Shown here one piece after another: positions 27,181 to 39,544 of a stretch of DNA of 64,000 nt. The translations under genes and the position numbers were made by a program. This DNA comes from Vitis vinifera. Taxonomy: Eukaryota > Streptophyta > Magnoliopsida > Vitales > Vitaceae. The notes below the pieces were generated by a model. It saw nothing but the letters and a program-made list of their open reading frames with translations, was not told the origin of the DNA and did no database searches. The DNA is taken from assembly GCF_030704535.1 (NCBI RefSeq), contig NC_081812.1, forward strand, positions 16,931,001-16,995,000, in the 5' to 3' direction. Position 1 is the first letter of the stretch. Every line of letters starts with the position of its first letter.

Positions 27181-28679
27181 TAAAAAGAAAATTCAGAAGA
27201 GAAGTCTGAATTCAGATTGGACCCCCCTGAAATCAAATGAAGAAAAATCCAACAGCCTTGAGATGGTGATCCTGAGGAAAAGAGAAGCATTCCCTCTTAC
27301 TTTTCATCTACCTTTTCTTTTTCTATTCCTATGTATATATGGAATATAGAATGTATAGTGTTGAAAGGTGGGGTTGGGTTGGCGGTCTCATCTCAGATTC
27401 CAGCCTAAAAGTGTCAGACCACTCATTCCTTTTCTTTCGCTATTATAATTAGTATCCCTTAATACAGAGAAAAAAAATGGTAATTACTATGAAGGAGGCT
27501 TCAATTCAAATAAACCTCGTGACCACTTCATAGTTGTTGAAACTGACGAGTTTGGGAGTAGAGGAAGGCCACCCCGTTTTGGCTTCTGATCGTTGAAGAA
27601 AAACATAAAACCAGGGAAGAGAAAAGGGGTTTGAATTAAAATAACAAGAGTTGAAGGACATTCCCCTTCCCATGAGTTACGACCTTGACTGCGGCACTGC
27701 TTCCCATGTGAAGTGGGCTGCTTTTTATTCTCTCGATTCTCTCCACCTCAACTATACATTTTCTCTCCCGAATTGGTTGGCGCTTTACAAGGTATTCCAC
27801 CCATTGTTTTGGGGTATTTTCGTCCATCAATTTGTATGGAATGGTGTGTGTGAGCTGCCTTTGAAGTTTGGTGGCTTGGGTATTCTTGTCTTCTAAGGTG
27901 AGCCGGTAGAAGCCATTTTTAAGGCACAATACCCATCTTCAGCTAGTCACCCTCAGCATGAAGTTGGAAAAGAGAAATAGCAAAGTTGGGAAGCTGTTTT
28001 TACCAAGGAGACCCACCTTTTGGTCTGAAGAAAACAGGGCCTTTTAGTCTTTACAGCCAGCCACACCCATTATGACATAAAGTTCCATATTTGTATCAAT
28101 CGTTACTTCCACCCGGTTATGGTGTGTTTTTTTTGTTCCTAATGAAAAGGGTGCCAATGCTCTCATCATGCGTCCATTGGCATTGCATCAATTGAATTTT
28201 AATTCATATCATGTAAGGCGTATGCAACAAAGTAAATGCTAACTGTTGGAGCATATGATGGCTGACAATTTTTCTTTCTATCAATGGGGCTCATTTGACT
28301 ACGGTTCATTTGCAATAGGCTCATTCGGAAATTAACAACAGAAGTGGGGGAAAAAAATAATTTTTACTCCCTCCACGCAATCCCTGAAACATAAACAATT
28401 TTATGGTTGGAAAAGAAGAGATAAAACAAACAAATCCCTCACGGAAAATTACAGCAGAAATTCAGAATTTCACTTCCGGTAGGGAAGGCTGAGGTTATTT
28501 TCTTACAGTTTTTATACTGTCAATAATATAAACTTTGACAAAGAACAAACAAGGTAAATTGAAGCTGTGTGGACTGCACAATATAAAGACCTTTACCCCA
28601 AGGCTACGTGAGTTCAAATATCATCCCAATATAAAGACCTTACCTCAACCAGTACAAGGATATAAAAGAATATTTTTTA
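27181..28679. other. Intergenic: RTNLB12 promoter and Josephin-gene 3' region
   Basis: About 1.5 kb. The RTNLB12 5' leader and promoter are expected just above 27180. Overlapping open frames at 27636-27929 on both strands show no family features. At about 28575-28645 the phrase CAATATAAAGACCTT is repeated twice in 60 bp. Confidence 0.45.
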
Positions 28680-31600
28680 TCACTTGTCCTTTTCTATGAT
28701 GTTTTTATTTTCATTCTGTGAGGGGGTGTCAGCTTCCGCATTGGTCATGGCTGGATGATCCATCAAGCTGGCAGCTATTGCAGCTTTTAAGTCTTCATCT
28801 TCATGCTCCGCTGCTTCCTCCAATGGTATAAGTGGCTCGGAATGCTGTTGATTCTGATTGGAAATTTCAGGAGGCCGCTCTGTTGAGTTGCATGATTTAG
28901 TTATTCTTTCTGCATCTTCTGGTGTTAGCCACTGCCCATAACCATTAGAAGCTTCAAACGAGGAAATGGGACACTCCTTAGGGAAGTTTCCCCTCACCAG
29001 GAAAATGCTCCAGTTTGAGCTCTTTAGAGTGTCAAGATAGGCCGAGAGGTAAAACTTGGAGAGGTGCTCTGGGGCTGCAATCAAACTGTCAAAATTGTAC
29101 CATTCACCTCCCACTTTCCTTATACAGAACCAGTGGTTTTGCAAATTACAGATGAATGCATTTTCCAGCTCAGGGTCGATCTGGGCAGGCTCAGCAACTG
29201 GACAATCAAGGGGGATCACTTGCAGATCCCACACCTCCAAAGCTTTTTGCAGAACCTGCAGACAGGAATTTTGACACATCATCAAGTTGGCTGAATATGG
29301 CACCATGCAATAGTCACCATGGAAAAAAGCCCACAGTTTTTCATTTTGCCCAGCAGAAACTAAAATCAAGTTGGAATGGATACCACTGTTTCTGCTACAA
29401 GTACTCCAACTATGGTTCTATTCTTATCTTCACAGAATCAACAAAGAAACCAAGCTACCAACTTACAAGAAATGTCAAAATTCTCTAACTGAAAGAACCT
29501 TCAGGAATTATCAGAGGCATCAAGTTGCTGAGCCTTCAATAAGAATCCAAAGGCCACCAAACTTATCTTGATGAAAACTCGCTGGACCCCCCTCCACTAT
29601 GATCCTCCAGAGAAAGATAACAAGTGCTAATCATGGTTCCAAAATTTTTTGTTATCTCAAGAAATGTTGCAAGCTAATAGCATGGGAACTTCTGAACTTT
29701 AACTCAGATCTTAAAAAAACACGCCTAACATATTTTACAGCCAGAATAGCCACATGGTAGCAGAGGGGTTAATGCCGTTTATAAATATATTATTTGCCTC
29801 AAATAAAAGTAACTTGATGGATTGATCTAATTGGAAGGCCACTTTAGAATCCCATATCTTACCATTAGTGGTGAAGCTAGAATTTTATTTTGGGGACAAA
29901 GACTAAGGGATTTGGGGGGTGGGTGGGGCAGCAGAATTCAATAAACTTAATACTTTAGCTTGATGTCAGCCACTCTAACAGCTAACTAGAAGGCCAAAAG
30001 CTTGAATCTCAACTAGGTTTACTAATGGGTTTGGTTTTTCAGGAGGAGAAACTAGAAAGTGCCCCATCTGGGCATAAGGTAGCTCTGCCCTTCCCTAACA
30101 GCCTGTACTTCTTTTTTCAAATTATGTGCCATCAATACTCTCAAAGAACACGGATTCCACACTGGTCTGAACTTAAATGGTTAAAGAACAATCATAAGAT
30201 AGTTGGGTTATCCTAAATTACATGTTGCATCAAATTAATTAAAGAAAAAAATGTAAATCAAGGGACCATACCACTTCTCTGGAGCTACAATTATTCTGAC
30301 AAGTTGGAAAGTAAAACAGGAAATCAATGTCTAACTTATTATGAGCATCTCATCCAATATGGTAAACAAATACCATGCAAACTAAATAGCAACTGCAATT
30401 GGAAAATTTACATAAGGTTTACATAGGAGATATGTATTAACTTGAAAGTTATAACATAAAAGTTGAAAGGGGGGGAAAAGGGAAACAAAAAAAAAAAATG
30501 CAAAATCTAAAGGGGATTTTAGAGCATAAGAAATAAGTGGGGAAGAAAGAGTTTACTTGTTATTGAGGCTCTTGGCCCCTTTTCCATTACATCACAAGGT
30601 CTATATGTCAAAGGAATCAATGACATCTTGCAAGGACAAGGTTTTATGATCAGATGTAAACTATTTTTCTTTTCTGAAAGGCAAGCGATTAGATAAGGTA
30701 AGGAGTCTGTCAATGGGGTTGTACAGAAACTGCCATGTCAAAAGGTGCTGCAGAAGGGATGAGCTACCTTAGCATGAGCAACTCATCTATGCTAAAATCC
30801 AAAAAAGGAACAACAATAAATTATAAAAGGTATACTTTGTGTGTACTTTGATCCACCCTTTTCAAGTGCTTTTAATATAATCAATCTTTTTGCCTATCAA
30901 TAAATAAATAAATTATAATAAGGTAGTGATGAGCAAAACGTTCGCAAATTTTCTGTTGCTGTGTTGTTCAAAACTCAGGCCAGACTAAATCTAGCATAAG
31001 GTTCATTCCACATAACAAACTGAGCTCAGGCTAAGAGATCCCGTCTGTGATTATGTTCAGCTGCACTCAGGCTAGGGGATTGGAGTCAAGCTGACTTTGG
31101 GCTGACCTCAGCCTGACCAAATCTAGCCCGATGGCACACTGTTTGGCAAATGATTACTGTCTGACCAAATGGGGCCTGAACTAGTAACGTGATGGCACCT
31201 TTGGCTGTTGGCTTATCTTACTGAAGTGAGTTTTCAAGGAGTGTTTATCCTATATTAATTGGAATGAGGAAACAAATATCTGAAATTTTTGTAGTATTAA
31301 GGATCTGTAGGGATGGAAGCTAAATAAATCACTCATTTGCATCACTCAAAAATCAAGGAACATGAATTTATGTATGATGTGGGGGCAAGAAACCTAGGTA
31401 TCAACCAAAGAGCAGCGGCTGGATTAAAATTACTGAAAAAATGTTGGGAATAGAAATCATATAAGGAAAGAATAGCATAATTGAACATATTCTCATATTT
31501 TAATACAGACAAATTAGGGTCCAAGCATGATATCACTTAAAATGAGTAAAAATTAAATAAAAAATACTGATCATCAGCATAGATCTGGACCACTTCATTT

Positions 31601-33052
31601 TTAACTTTCGTTCCCTTTAAACCAAATATTACAAACCACAGAGCAAGTTGAAATTCTAACAAAGGGAGAAAAAAGATATGTGTGTCTGAGCGCATAGAGC
31701 AAGAATAACTAGATGAATCATGGTTTTGCAATTCCCACTCAATTTTTTTTTTCTACAGTCTAGCTCTTCCAACAACCTTGAAGGTAGGAATAAATCACAC
31801 CCAGTAGGAAAACCACAGCTTCCCTTCAAAACTGTAGCATTGACCTCGCATTTTTCGGCTGCAAAGGTTGTGTTTCTATGAACTTTACTCTTTGGGCAAA
31901 ATTGTAGCAAAGATCAATGCCAAACAAGTCAATTAACACACAAATGTATTTATTGGCCACATAAGCATTGCCTAAGTGTCATCTCCTAAAGAAAAGTTAT
32001 CATCAAAACATCACCAAGTCATCATAACTGCAATGGAACCTGTGTTCCAGTAGTCAATAATGACAGTCTAAAAGTGTCATATCTGACTATAAAGAAAGTA
32101 GACAATATATAGAAACTGTCGTTAGGCAGCATTATTTTTAGTTGATAACCAGTATAAAGAAACAGCATTTCAACACACTATCTGACTACAAAAAGAGTAG
32201 ACAATATATAGAAACCGTCATTAGGCACCGTTATTATTAGTTGATAACCCGTATATAGAAACAGCATTCCAACATGCCCACGTGGAGCAGGATCACGTCA
32301 AGGCATATTTAACATAGCTTCCATTTAATTCAAATGGAAGCTATAGGCAATCCAACATGAACTACCATATTGTTACCCCATTGCTGTTCTAATATTACAC
32401 TTTCTGATTCCAGATATTCAGATGCTTGGGTTGTAACGCTAGTCACACCTGAATGACAACAATTCTAAGTTTTCATGCAAAAGAAAAGGAAAAAAGAAAG
32501 ATTTATGCTAAAATTTGAGAAAATTCTTATGAACTGAATATAAATGAAGAATCAATTAAACCCTCCAATTCCATGCACACCAAGAAGTGAATTCATCGCA
32601 TAAAAAACCAACTGATGCTCTACACGAATTACGATTCATCAAAATTTGCACTTATACACAACTAGATTGATCAGTGTTATTTGCAGTACCACGGAGAATT
32701 CAAACTCAAATCGATCAAACCTCCACACCTGAACCTAATTTCACCTCAAAAACGAAATAAAAAACCAGAATAAGACAGACGAAATCGAAAAATGATATAA
32801 AAAAGAAACCTGGATACTGAAATCCCCGTCCATAGAGACATTATGGGAGTCCTCAGAAAGGAACTCGGCAGAGGGAGCACTGGGTTGCAACATCATCCGA
32901 CGCTCCTCGAGATCAAGGTCGGAGGCGAGGGCGGCCAAATCGATTTCTGTAAAGAATGGTCCCTGCAACACAGTGTTGACACAGTGTACAGCACAGAGCT
33001 TCGATTCTTGTACCTCATGGTACAACATTCCGCCATTGCTGGGACCTTCCAT
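28680..33052 (-). CDS. ATXN3: Ataxin-3-like Josephin-domain deubiquitinase
   Basis: Cysteine protease that removes or edits ubiquitin chains. Two exons, 33052-32810 and 29255-28680 (TGA), encode 272 residues and are separated by a 3.55-kb intron. The Josephin domain covers about residues 8-175. The catalytic Cys is C20 in ESKLCAVHCVNTVLQG, the His is H122 in NLQNHWFCIRK and the Asn is N135 in GEWYNFDSL, at the same spacing as in human ataxin-3. A ubiquitin-interacting motif follows at about residues 233-248 (DEDLKAAIAASLMDH), preceded by acidic residues. There is no polyglutamine tract, as expected in plants. The exon junction falls at the conserved FSIQ/V motif. The large intron contains a 99-bp duplication. 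Gene order supports orthology to Arabidopsis At3g54130. Confidence 0.94.
32082..32275 (+). repeat. Tandem duplication, two units of about 99 bp
   Basis: Units start TCTGACTATAAAGAAAGTAG at 32082 and TCTGACTACAAAAAGAGTAG at 32181 and run in parallel through ACAATATATAGAAAC, GTTGATAACC and AACAGCATT. They sit in the Josephin-gene intron, outside coding sequence. Confidence 0.7.
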
Positions 33053-34313
33053 CGCCGCTTCTTTCTGTGTATCTCAACAATTCTTTTTATCTCTTGTCCC
33101 TTCTCTCGGACGGGCAAACCCTAAAATCTCGTTTTCGCTTCAGTTTCGGTAGGGGTTGTGCGATGTTGGAGATGAGGAAAATGTATGTATGCCACTCTTT
33201 CTTCTATTTATTTACACTCGTCTTTTATTTATTATTTATTATTTATTATTTATTTATTATTTCGGGCCTTTCTTGCTTGTTGCTGTTTTCTTTTCCCTTT
33301 TTTCCTTCTTATTTTTATTTTACTTTTGAAACCAGATATGGACGTTACCAGTCTGCACGTGCAAGGAACCGTCTGCCACGTGTTAAAGCTCTTTCCTTAC
33401 CGTATTTTCATCACCACTGCATTCCTCCTGCCCTACTACGTTCTTAGTGGAATGAGATGCAATACGTTTATAATATAGAAAGAAAAAAAAATTCTATAGG
33501 TAATGTAGGTAAACTATTTTTAAATTAATTAAATGACGTGGACAAGGTTGTCTTTCATTTTGATTTTTGCTGGAATTTATTATGTACAATTGTCTGAAAA
33601 TAAGCTACTAATGGTTGTAGGAAACCACCCTCGTTAAGTAACTTGCCCTGCTGAAGAGACTATTTGGCACGCGCCATACTGCAGTAGTTAATTAGGAATA
33701 ATGAGAATAACTTGAGGTGGAAGTGACGTGGACATGGTAGGGTTGAGCACAGCCGTGCTCTCTGTTGATGATTTTCTTGGTCAGATAACACTTCCTTGAG
33801 TCCGTCAACGTCGGCTAAAGCACCTTTGGATAGGCTTTTAGTTGAGGGGAGAATTTATTCCCAGCACATAGTTTTCCCTCACATGTAAAAACTTGAATTG
33901 TATTCCATCAGTCTTTTCCAGATTTCACCTCCTCAATCCAGAATCCCTTTGATTTTACGTACATTGTCAAACGATCTTTGAGGATAACTATTTAAGCATC
34001 CTTCAGGCTGTATGATAATCCGTCAAGACCCAGACTTTGTAACCGAGTAAAAAGTGAAAACCCAAATCAAGGCCACGGGTCCATCAGAGGATGAAAGGAA
34101 AAACAGAGAATAAAACAAATAACAAATGGGCAGCCACCCATGGTTAGAAATGCGTGGCTGCAGATTCACTTGACATACAAAATTTTAAAGAAAAGTTTTC
34201 TGTATCATCGTCCAATTTCTGTCACATAAAATGAGCAAGGTTCTAGACTTTTTGCTCAAAATACACGTACAAAATGGCATGACCATGCAGCTTGCCAAGA
34301 ATTTATTGAGTAG
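33053..34313. other. Intergenic: Josephin-gene promoter and OTU-gene 3' region
   Basis: About 1.26 kb. An ATT-rich microsatellite (repeated TTTATTATTTATTATT) lies at about 33220-33262, some 200 bp upstream of the Josephin start. No gene seen. Confidence 0.45.
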
Positions 34314-37300
34314 TCAGATAAGCAGATCGTAGTGGTTCTTCCCACTGTACAACAGCCTCACAACTCCCCGGGGTTTCCCGTTTCTCGAACTCTTACCAAA
34401 CTCACTCCCATACTCTGCAATGGGAATAAAACCAGGGCTCCATCCACCCCTTGTATGCTGAGATCTCATCAAGAAAATATGTAAGCATCAGTGCTGCAGT
34501 TGGCCCATGCACATTGTTAATTTTTCAAGTTAACTAATGAGTTTGTTGACCCATAAAACCATTCATATTTTCAATGGCGAGCCTTTGATTGGGTCAGCTT
34601 TTCAGTATTGTATTGAATTTTCTATATAATAAAAAGAGAGAAAATAACAGCTAATCCATAAAAGGCTTGATGTATTTTTATAGTAAAGAGCTTGACGGTG
34701 CTGTTTTTGCCAATATAAATCTTGGTCAATCAATCTGGTCTAGCAAAATGCAAAACTTCGGTTAGATCATATGGACTATCTTCATAGTAACTCATTCTCT
34801 CTATGCCATCATGCCACATGCCAAAATTTTCTTATAAATTTTTTAAGCACTACTCACCTTCCAACCTCTTTGATGTACTAATAATAAATTATAATACGAC
34901 ACAAGCAATGAACATGATATGTTACAAGCAGAGAACATATTCATCCCAGGCGAGTTCAAATGACCATATCTAATCATAATAAATTGCAGAAAAATGTAGA
35001 AAGTCCAATTCGAATTCAACAACAGCAATAATGTCAGCCAACCTGGTCTAAAATTGTGAGCTTAGCTAGAGCATGCAATTTCTCACTAGCGCTACCATGC
35101 CTTTTTCACTATCCTCCCATTGTTATATCCTTAAATTATACAAATAAAATTGGGAATTTTTTTTCAATCAGTATTTGGAGGACTTCATATTATTGTCTGA
35201 TGATTCCCTCAGCAATAGGGCATATAACAATCATATTCATCTGTTGTATTAGATTAGGTTGACAATTTTGTTATATTATTGCACTAAATCTGACACATCA
35301 TACATACCGAGGGTCATACTAATAGTCGATTTTGAACTGCTTCAAATTTATTTTAAATTTGAGGTACTTATGCGTGGGATGTATTAGAGTACGGCATATG
35401 ATTATTGAACATAATGTAGTTGGAATTTCAAAGAAAATATCAAAAAACAAAGCTGAATGCACAAAAATGCAAATGGACATTTAAACCTCACAAAGGAGGA
35501 CATTCAATCATCCATGGGACATTCAAACATCCTCTATGGGGATGTACAAACACCCTCTAAGGGGGTATTCAAACATCTACTCCACATTCAAATGTCCCCT
35601 AGAGGACGTTCCAATGTTGGTTAATTTTTCTCAAATTTTTTAGTCTGTTTTTCGCATTTTTTTTGGACTTTTTGGTGAATTTAAGTTTGAAATATCTATT
35701 CCAAATATTCGTCTAAGATTTTGATATAAAAAACCTAATTGTCTATACTGAAAAAGATGTAAGTGAATTCATAGTCGTCTCTCCATCCTAACACGGGGTT
35801 GAGGTAATCTATAGTCATCTCTCTGCTTAGATCTTTCAAGAGCATTCTTAAAAGTCCTTTCGGCAAAAAGGCAAGGTACATTGATCCGATGGCCCTAGCA
35901 TAAGGTTAAGGTAATCCACTAAGGAGCACAAGGTGCTTCATCGCGGATGTCAAGAAATGGTGTAAGTATTCGTCAATATAACACTCTTGGAATAGCTGCA
36001 TTCCAATCAGGTAAAATTTATATGTTCATTTCATATTTAGTGGATTTGTTTGTGGTCATGACCTATGGTTTTTTACCTCTACGGAGTTTCTGGAAGACTT
36101 TGTAGGTGGTTTTCCAAGTATATTTAGAGTCTCTTATGCGTGATTGTTTTTTGATTTTCAATGATTGATTAAAATTGTTGATCTTGAGAATTCCGCATAT
36201 AAAATAAAAATAAAAATGGTACAAATTGCTTGGACTACCTATTCAACTCCACCCCCACCTCTAGGTAGTTCCATAATCAAGAATAAGAACTCACATAATC
36301 CTTCTATGAACTTGTGGCAACATCAATAAATATGATAATAACCAAAAAAGAAAAAATCAAGCACCAGATATTGAGCAAGTCCAATGCAACTAAAAGAAGC
36401 ATTGTCAACCAGAAAAATAAGATTACAGAACTCATTTCTAAAATAGTTTGGAAGTAAACATCTATCTCACATATTTTGTTCAAGGGGAAACACACCTCAT
36501 GTTCCGGTATATATACAATGATTGGCTGATGACATAATTTTGATAACACCTGACAGAGTTTAATGATCATTGGTCAGTATGGGATGTTTGACCAAAGCAA
36601 CATGATGATTCTATTTGCAGACATGAAAGAGAGGCAGGGAGAGAAAGAGAGAGAAAGGGGAGGGGGGGAGCTTGGAATCAGTAAAGGAAAAACGTTTGTT
36701 TAAATAAAAAAGAATTACCATGTGCAATGTATAAATTCAAGCACTAGAGGTTTTCCATGGGACAACATGAAAAATATGCAAATAATAATTCAAACTAACA
36801 TTGAGAGGGGGGTCGAGAGAGAGAGAAATAACTACATTTTTTGCTTTATGTTAATATAACATAAGAAGAAATTTAACACATCCATGATTTAAGGAAATTC
36901 TGAAGTATTAATGTACAATTACAAAGCAACAGAACCCTAAAAAGAGGATAAAGCTCATGCCAACATGATTATACAACAGATTTTTTATAATTCATCTCAA
37001 AGATAACCTCAAGCACAATCACAAAAAACTGCTTGAGCATGCTTCAATCTAATGCACCAAGGGCCACTGGCTCAAGCATAAACAATGATGTTGACCATTA
37101 GCTAGCCCTACATAACAACTCCATAAAATAGAGAATTTACCCATTAGGGCTTAGTTAATTACAAAAATGAATCTTTACCTCAAAACTTTCAATCCAGTTG
37201 TTCAAAACCATAGATTTGAAGTAACTATGAAATGATCTGATCACTGACCCATAAAAGATACTGAACATATAACAGTAAGGACAATAATGAACAATGGAGA

Positions 37301-39480
37301 CAATAGTGGTTATTTATCCAAAACCAATAGAAAACAGTAGCGACAATAATTCAGCTGTTGATGACAGGATCAATTGATGCAAGCAAGAGGAAAAAAAGGT
37401 GTTTTCTTTTTGCTTCATAAGGCATTGGTTATTTAATCATGACAAGAGAATTGATATAATGCTGCTATTGTTGAAGGACAATTGACGCGAGCAAATGCCG
37501 TAGGGGAAGATTAGGAAAGTATCTCTTTTGGCAGTATAGCAGCAAATAAGGTAAGTGATGTAGGACAACCCTAGGATGGTTGCCTACACTCAAATAGGTG
37601 GGCTAGGGTTTTTATTTTTAGGGTGTAAGGGGAAGAACAAGGAATAAGGTAGAGAAAAATAAAATAAAATATATATATAAAAAAAAAGATACAATGAAGA
37701 AAATATGGAAACCTTAGAGTCTCACTAAAGCCTTTTAAGAGTCTCATCTAGAAGAAAATTAATGGAGTCTCATCATTGAGGATTGCAACACTTGCAATAA
37801 AAAATAATAATATTATTAACATCAATTAATTCATTCTTTGATTTACATCGAGGCTTCTTTAAGAAATTCAAAGTCTACTAGCATGCAACATTCACATGCA
37901 AGGGCAAAATGTAAATGTTCTTAGGGTGAGCTAGGTCAGACTGAACCTGGAGGCATATTTCCATTTGGAGAGAGATTATAATGAGTTGGTACAGAAGATG
38001 AACAAGCAGACCCAAACTTGATCATCAAATGTTGAATCCCTAGTCGGGTATTTGTTTACAATCACTTCAAGCATTGTAAGTCCATGATGCAATAGAAATG
38101 CAAAATGAACAAAGGAAAAAAAAATATAAGCTAAATGAAAAAAAATGGAAAAAAAAAAAAAAAAGGTATTCATGTGGCCAATTCAAAGATTGGATTTAAA
38201 GGCTTTAGTGAGTTAAATGGAGTTCTTGATAGAGATTACAAAAGGTCATTACATTTAAAGCACTTAATTCTTCTCAGACAATCCACAATGAACAACATTG
38301 CTCGTTTTCAAGGGCATGCAGGCAAACATACATGTTTAGTTGATAATTTATTGAATAGCTAATCAATTCAGCAAGCCCCCTATACCATAAGATTAATTAC
38401 TCACTAGATTACAAACCTAATTACATAATAAGCTGCCTCAAATGGTGCAACAAAACTAAGAAAACTTAGGGTCTGTTTCAGAATGTTTCCGAAAACAATT
38501 TTTGAGAACAATTTTTTAAAGCAATTCTCTTACGTTTTCTAGAACAAAAATCTATTTGAAAACCTGAAATGTTTTCAACCTATTTTCTTTGTTTTCACAT
38601 AATTTAAAAAATAATAATTTTTGTCTATAATGCTTTGTTGTCAATTATTCTCCATATTTGTACAATTATCTTTTAAAATAGACCCTTGAAAACAAGTGAA
38701 AACACCTTAAAACTATTAAAATATGTTAGAAAAAACTGTTTTTGGCAAAAAAAATTACCAAATGTGTTTCGAAGTCTAAAAAAATGATTTTTGTTTTTAA
38801 GAATAGAAAAGTGTTTTTAAAAACAAATCCCAAACAGGCATTTTTTCCCTTCTAACTAAACCATTTTGAGCATCAGCAAAGATGATGAAGACAAAATCAT
38901 TTTCCAGGTTTGTACTACCAGTTGCCCGTAGGTTTTACTTGGAATGCTAAAGGATACACAATCCTGGATTTGCTGTGCCTTAGGAAAGATGAGTTCAAGA
39001 TGCAGTAGAAAATTTAAAAATAAATAAACCAGTAACTCTGCCATGATGCACTTTTTTTAAATTTCCTAGAGGTGCCCTTCTAAAAATAAAAAAATATCTT
39101 AGTTTACAAATTTTGTCCCACAAATACCACCAACAATAGTTATGCCTTTCTTCAAAAGAATTAAATAGAGTGTTAAACAGTGAGAATAAGACAGACTAAC
39201 CAGTAGCTCTGACTCTCCTCCCCAGAAATCAGGCCGTTCAATGCGTTGGCAGTAACTACAAAAAGGCATTTGAAACATTTTGAAACATAAGGATACATAA
39301 TAATAAATGAAAATACTAAAAAACAATAGGAAACGAATTTTACCGTTTCAGAGACTCCTCAACAGTGATCGCAACCAATGCTTCTTCATACTGACGTCGT
39401 TCTTTGCCATTTCCACATATGATCTCTTTCACAGCCATCCGTAGCTCATCTGCGTTGTTAGGCACCACAGCCTAGTTCTA

Positions 39481-39544
<64 letters not shown>

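Noticed and set aside
27636-27929. Overlapping open frames on both strands between RTNLB12 and the Josephin gene
   Set aside because: Neither reads like a known protein and there are no introns or partners to extend them.
33225-33262. CRISPR-like or regulatory array in the TTATTATTTATT tract
   Set aside because: A simple ATT-rich microsatellite without spacers; CRISPR is not expected in plant nuclear DNA.
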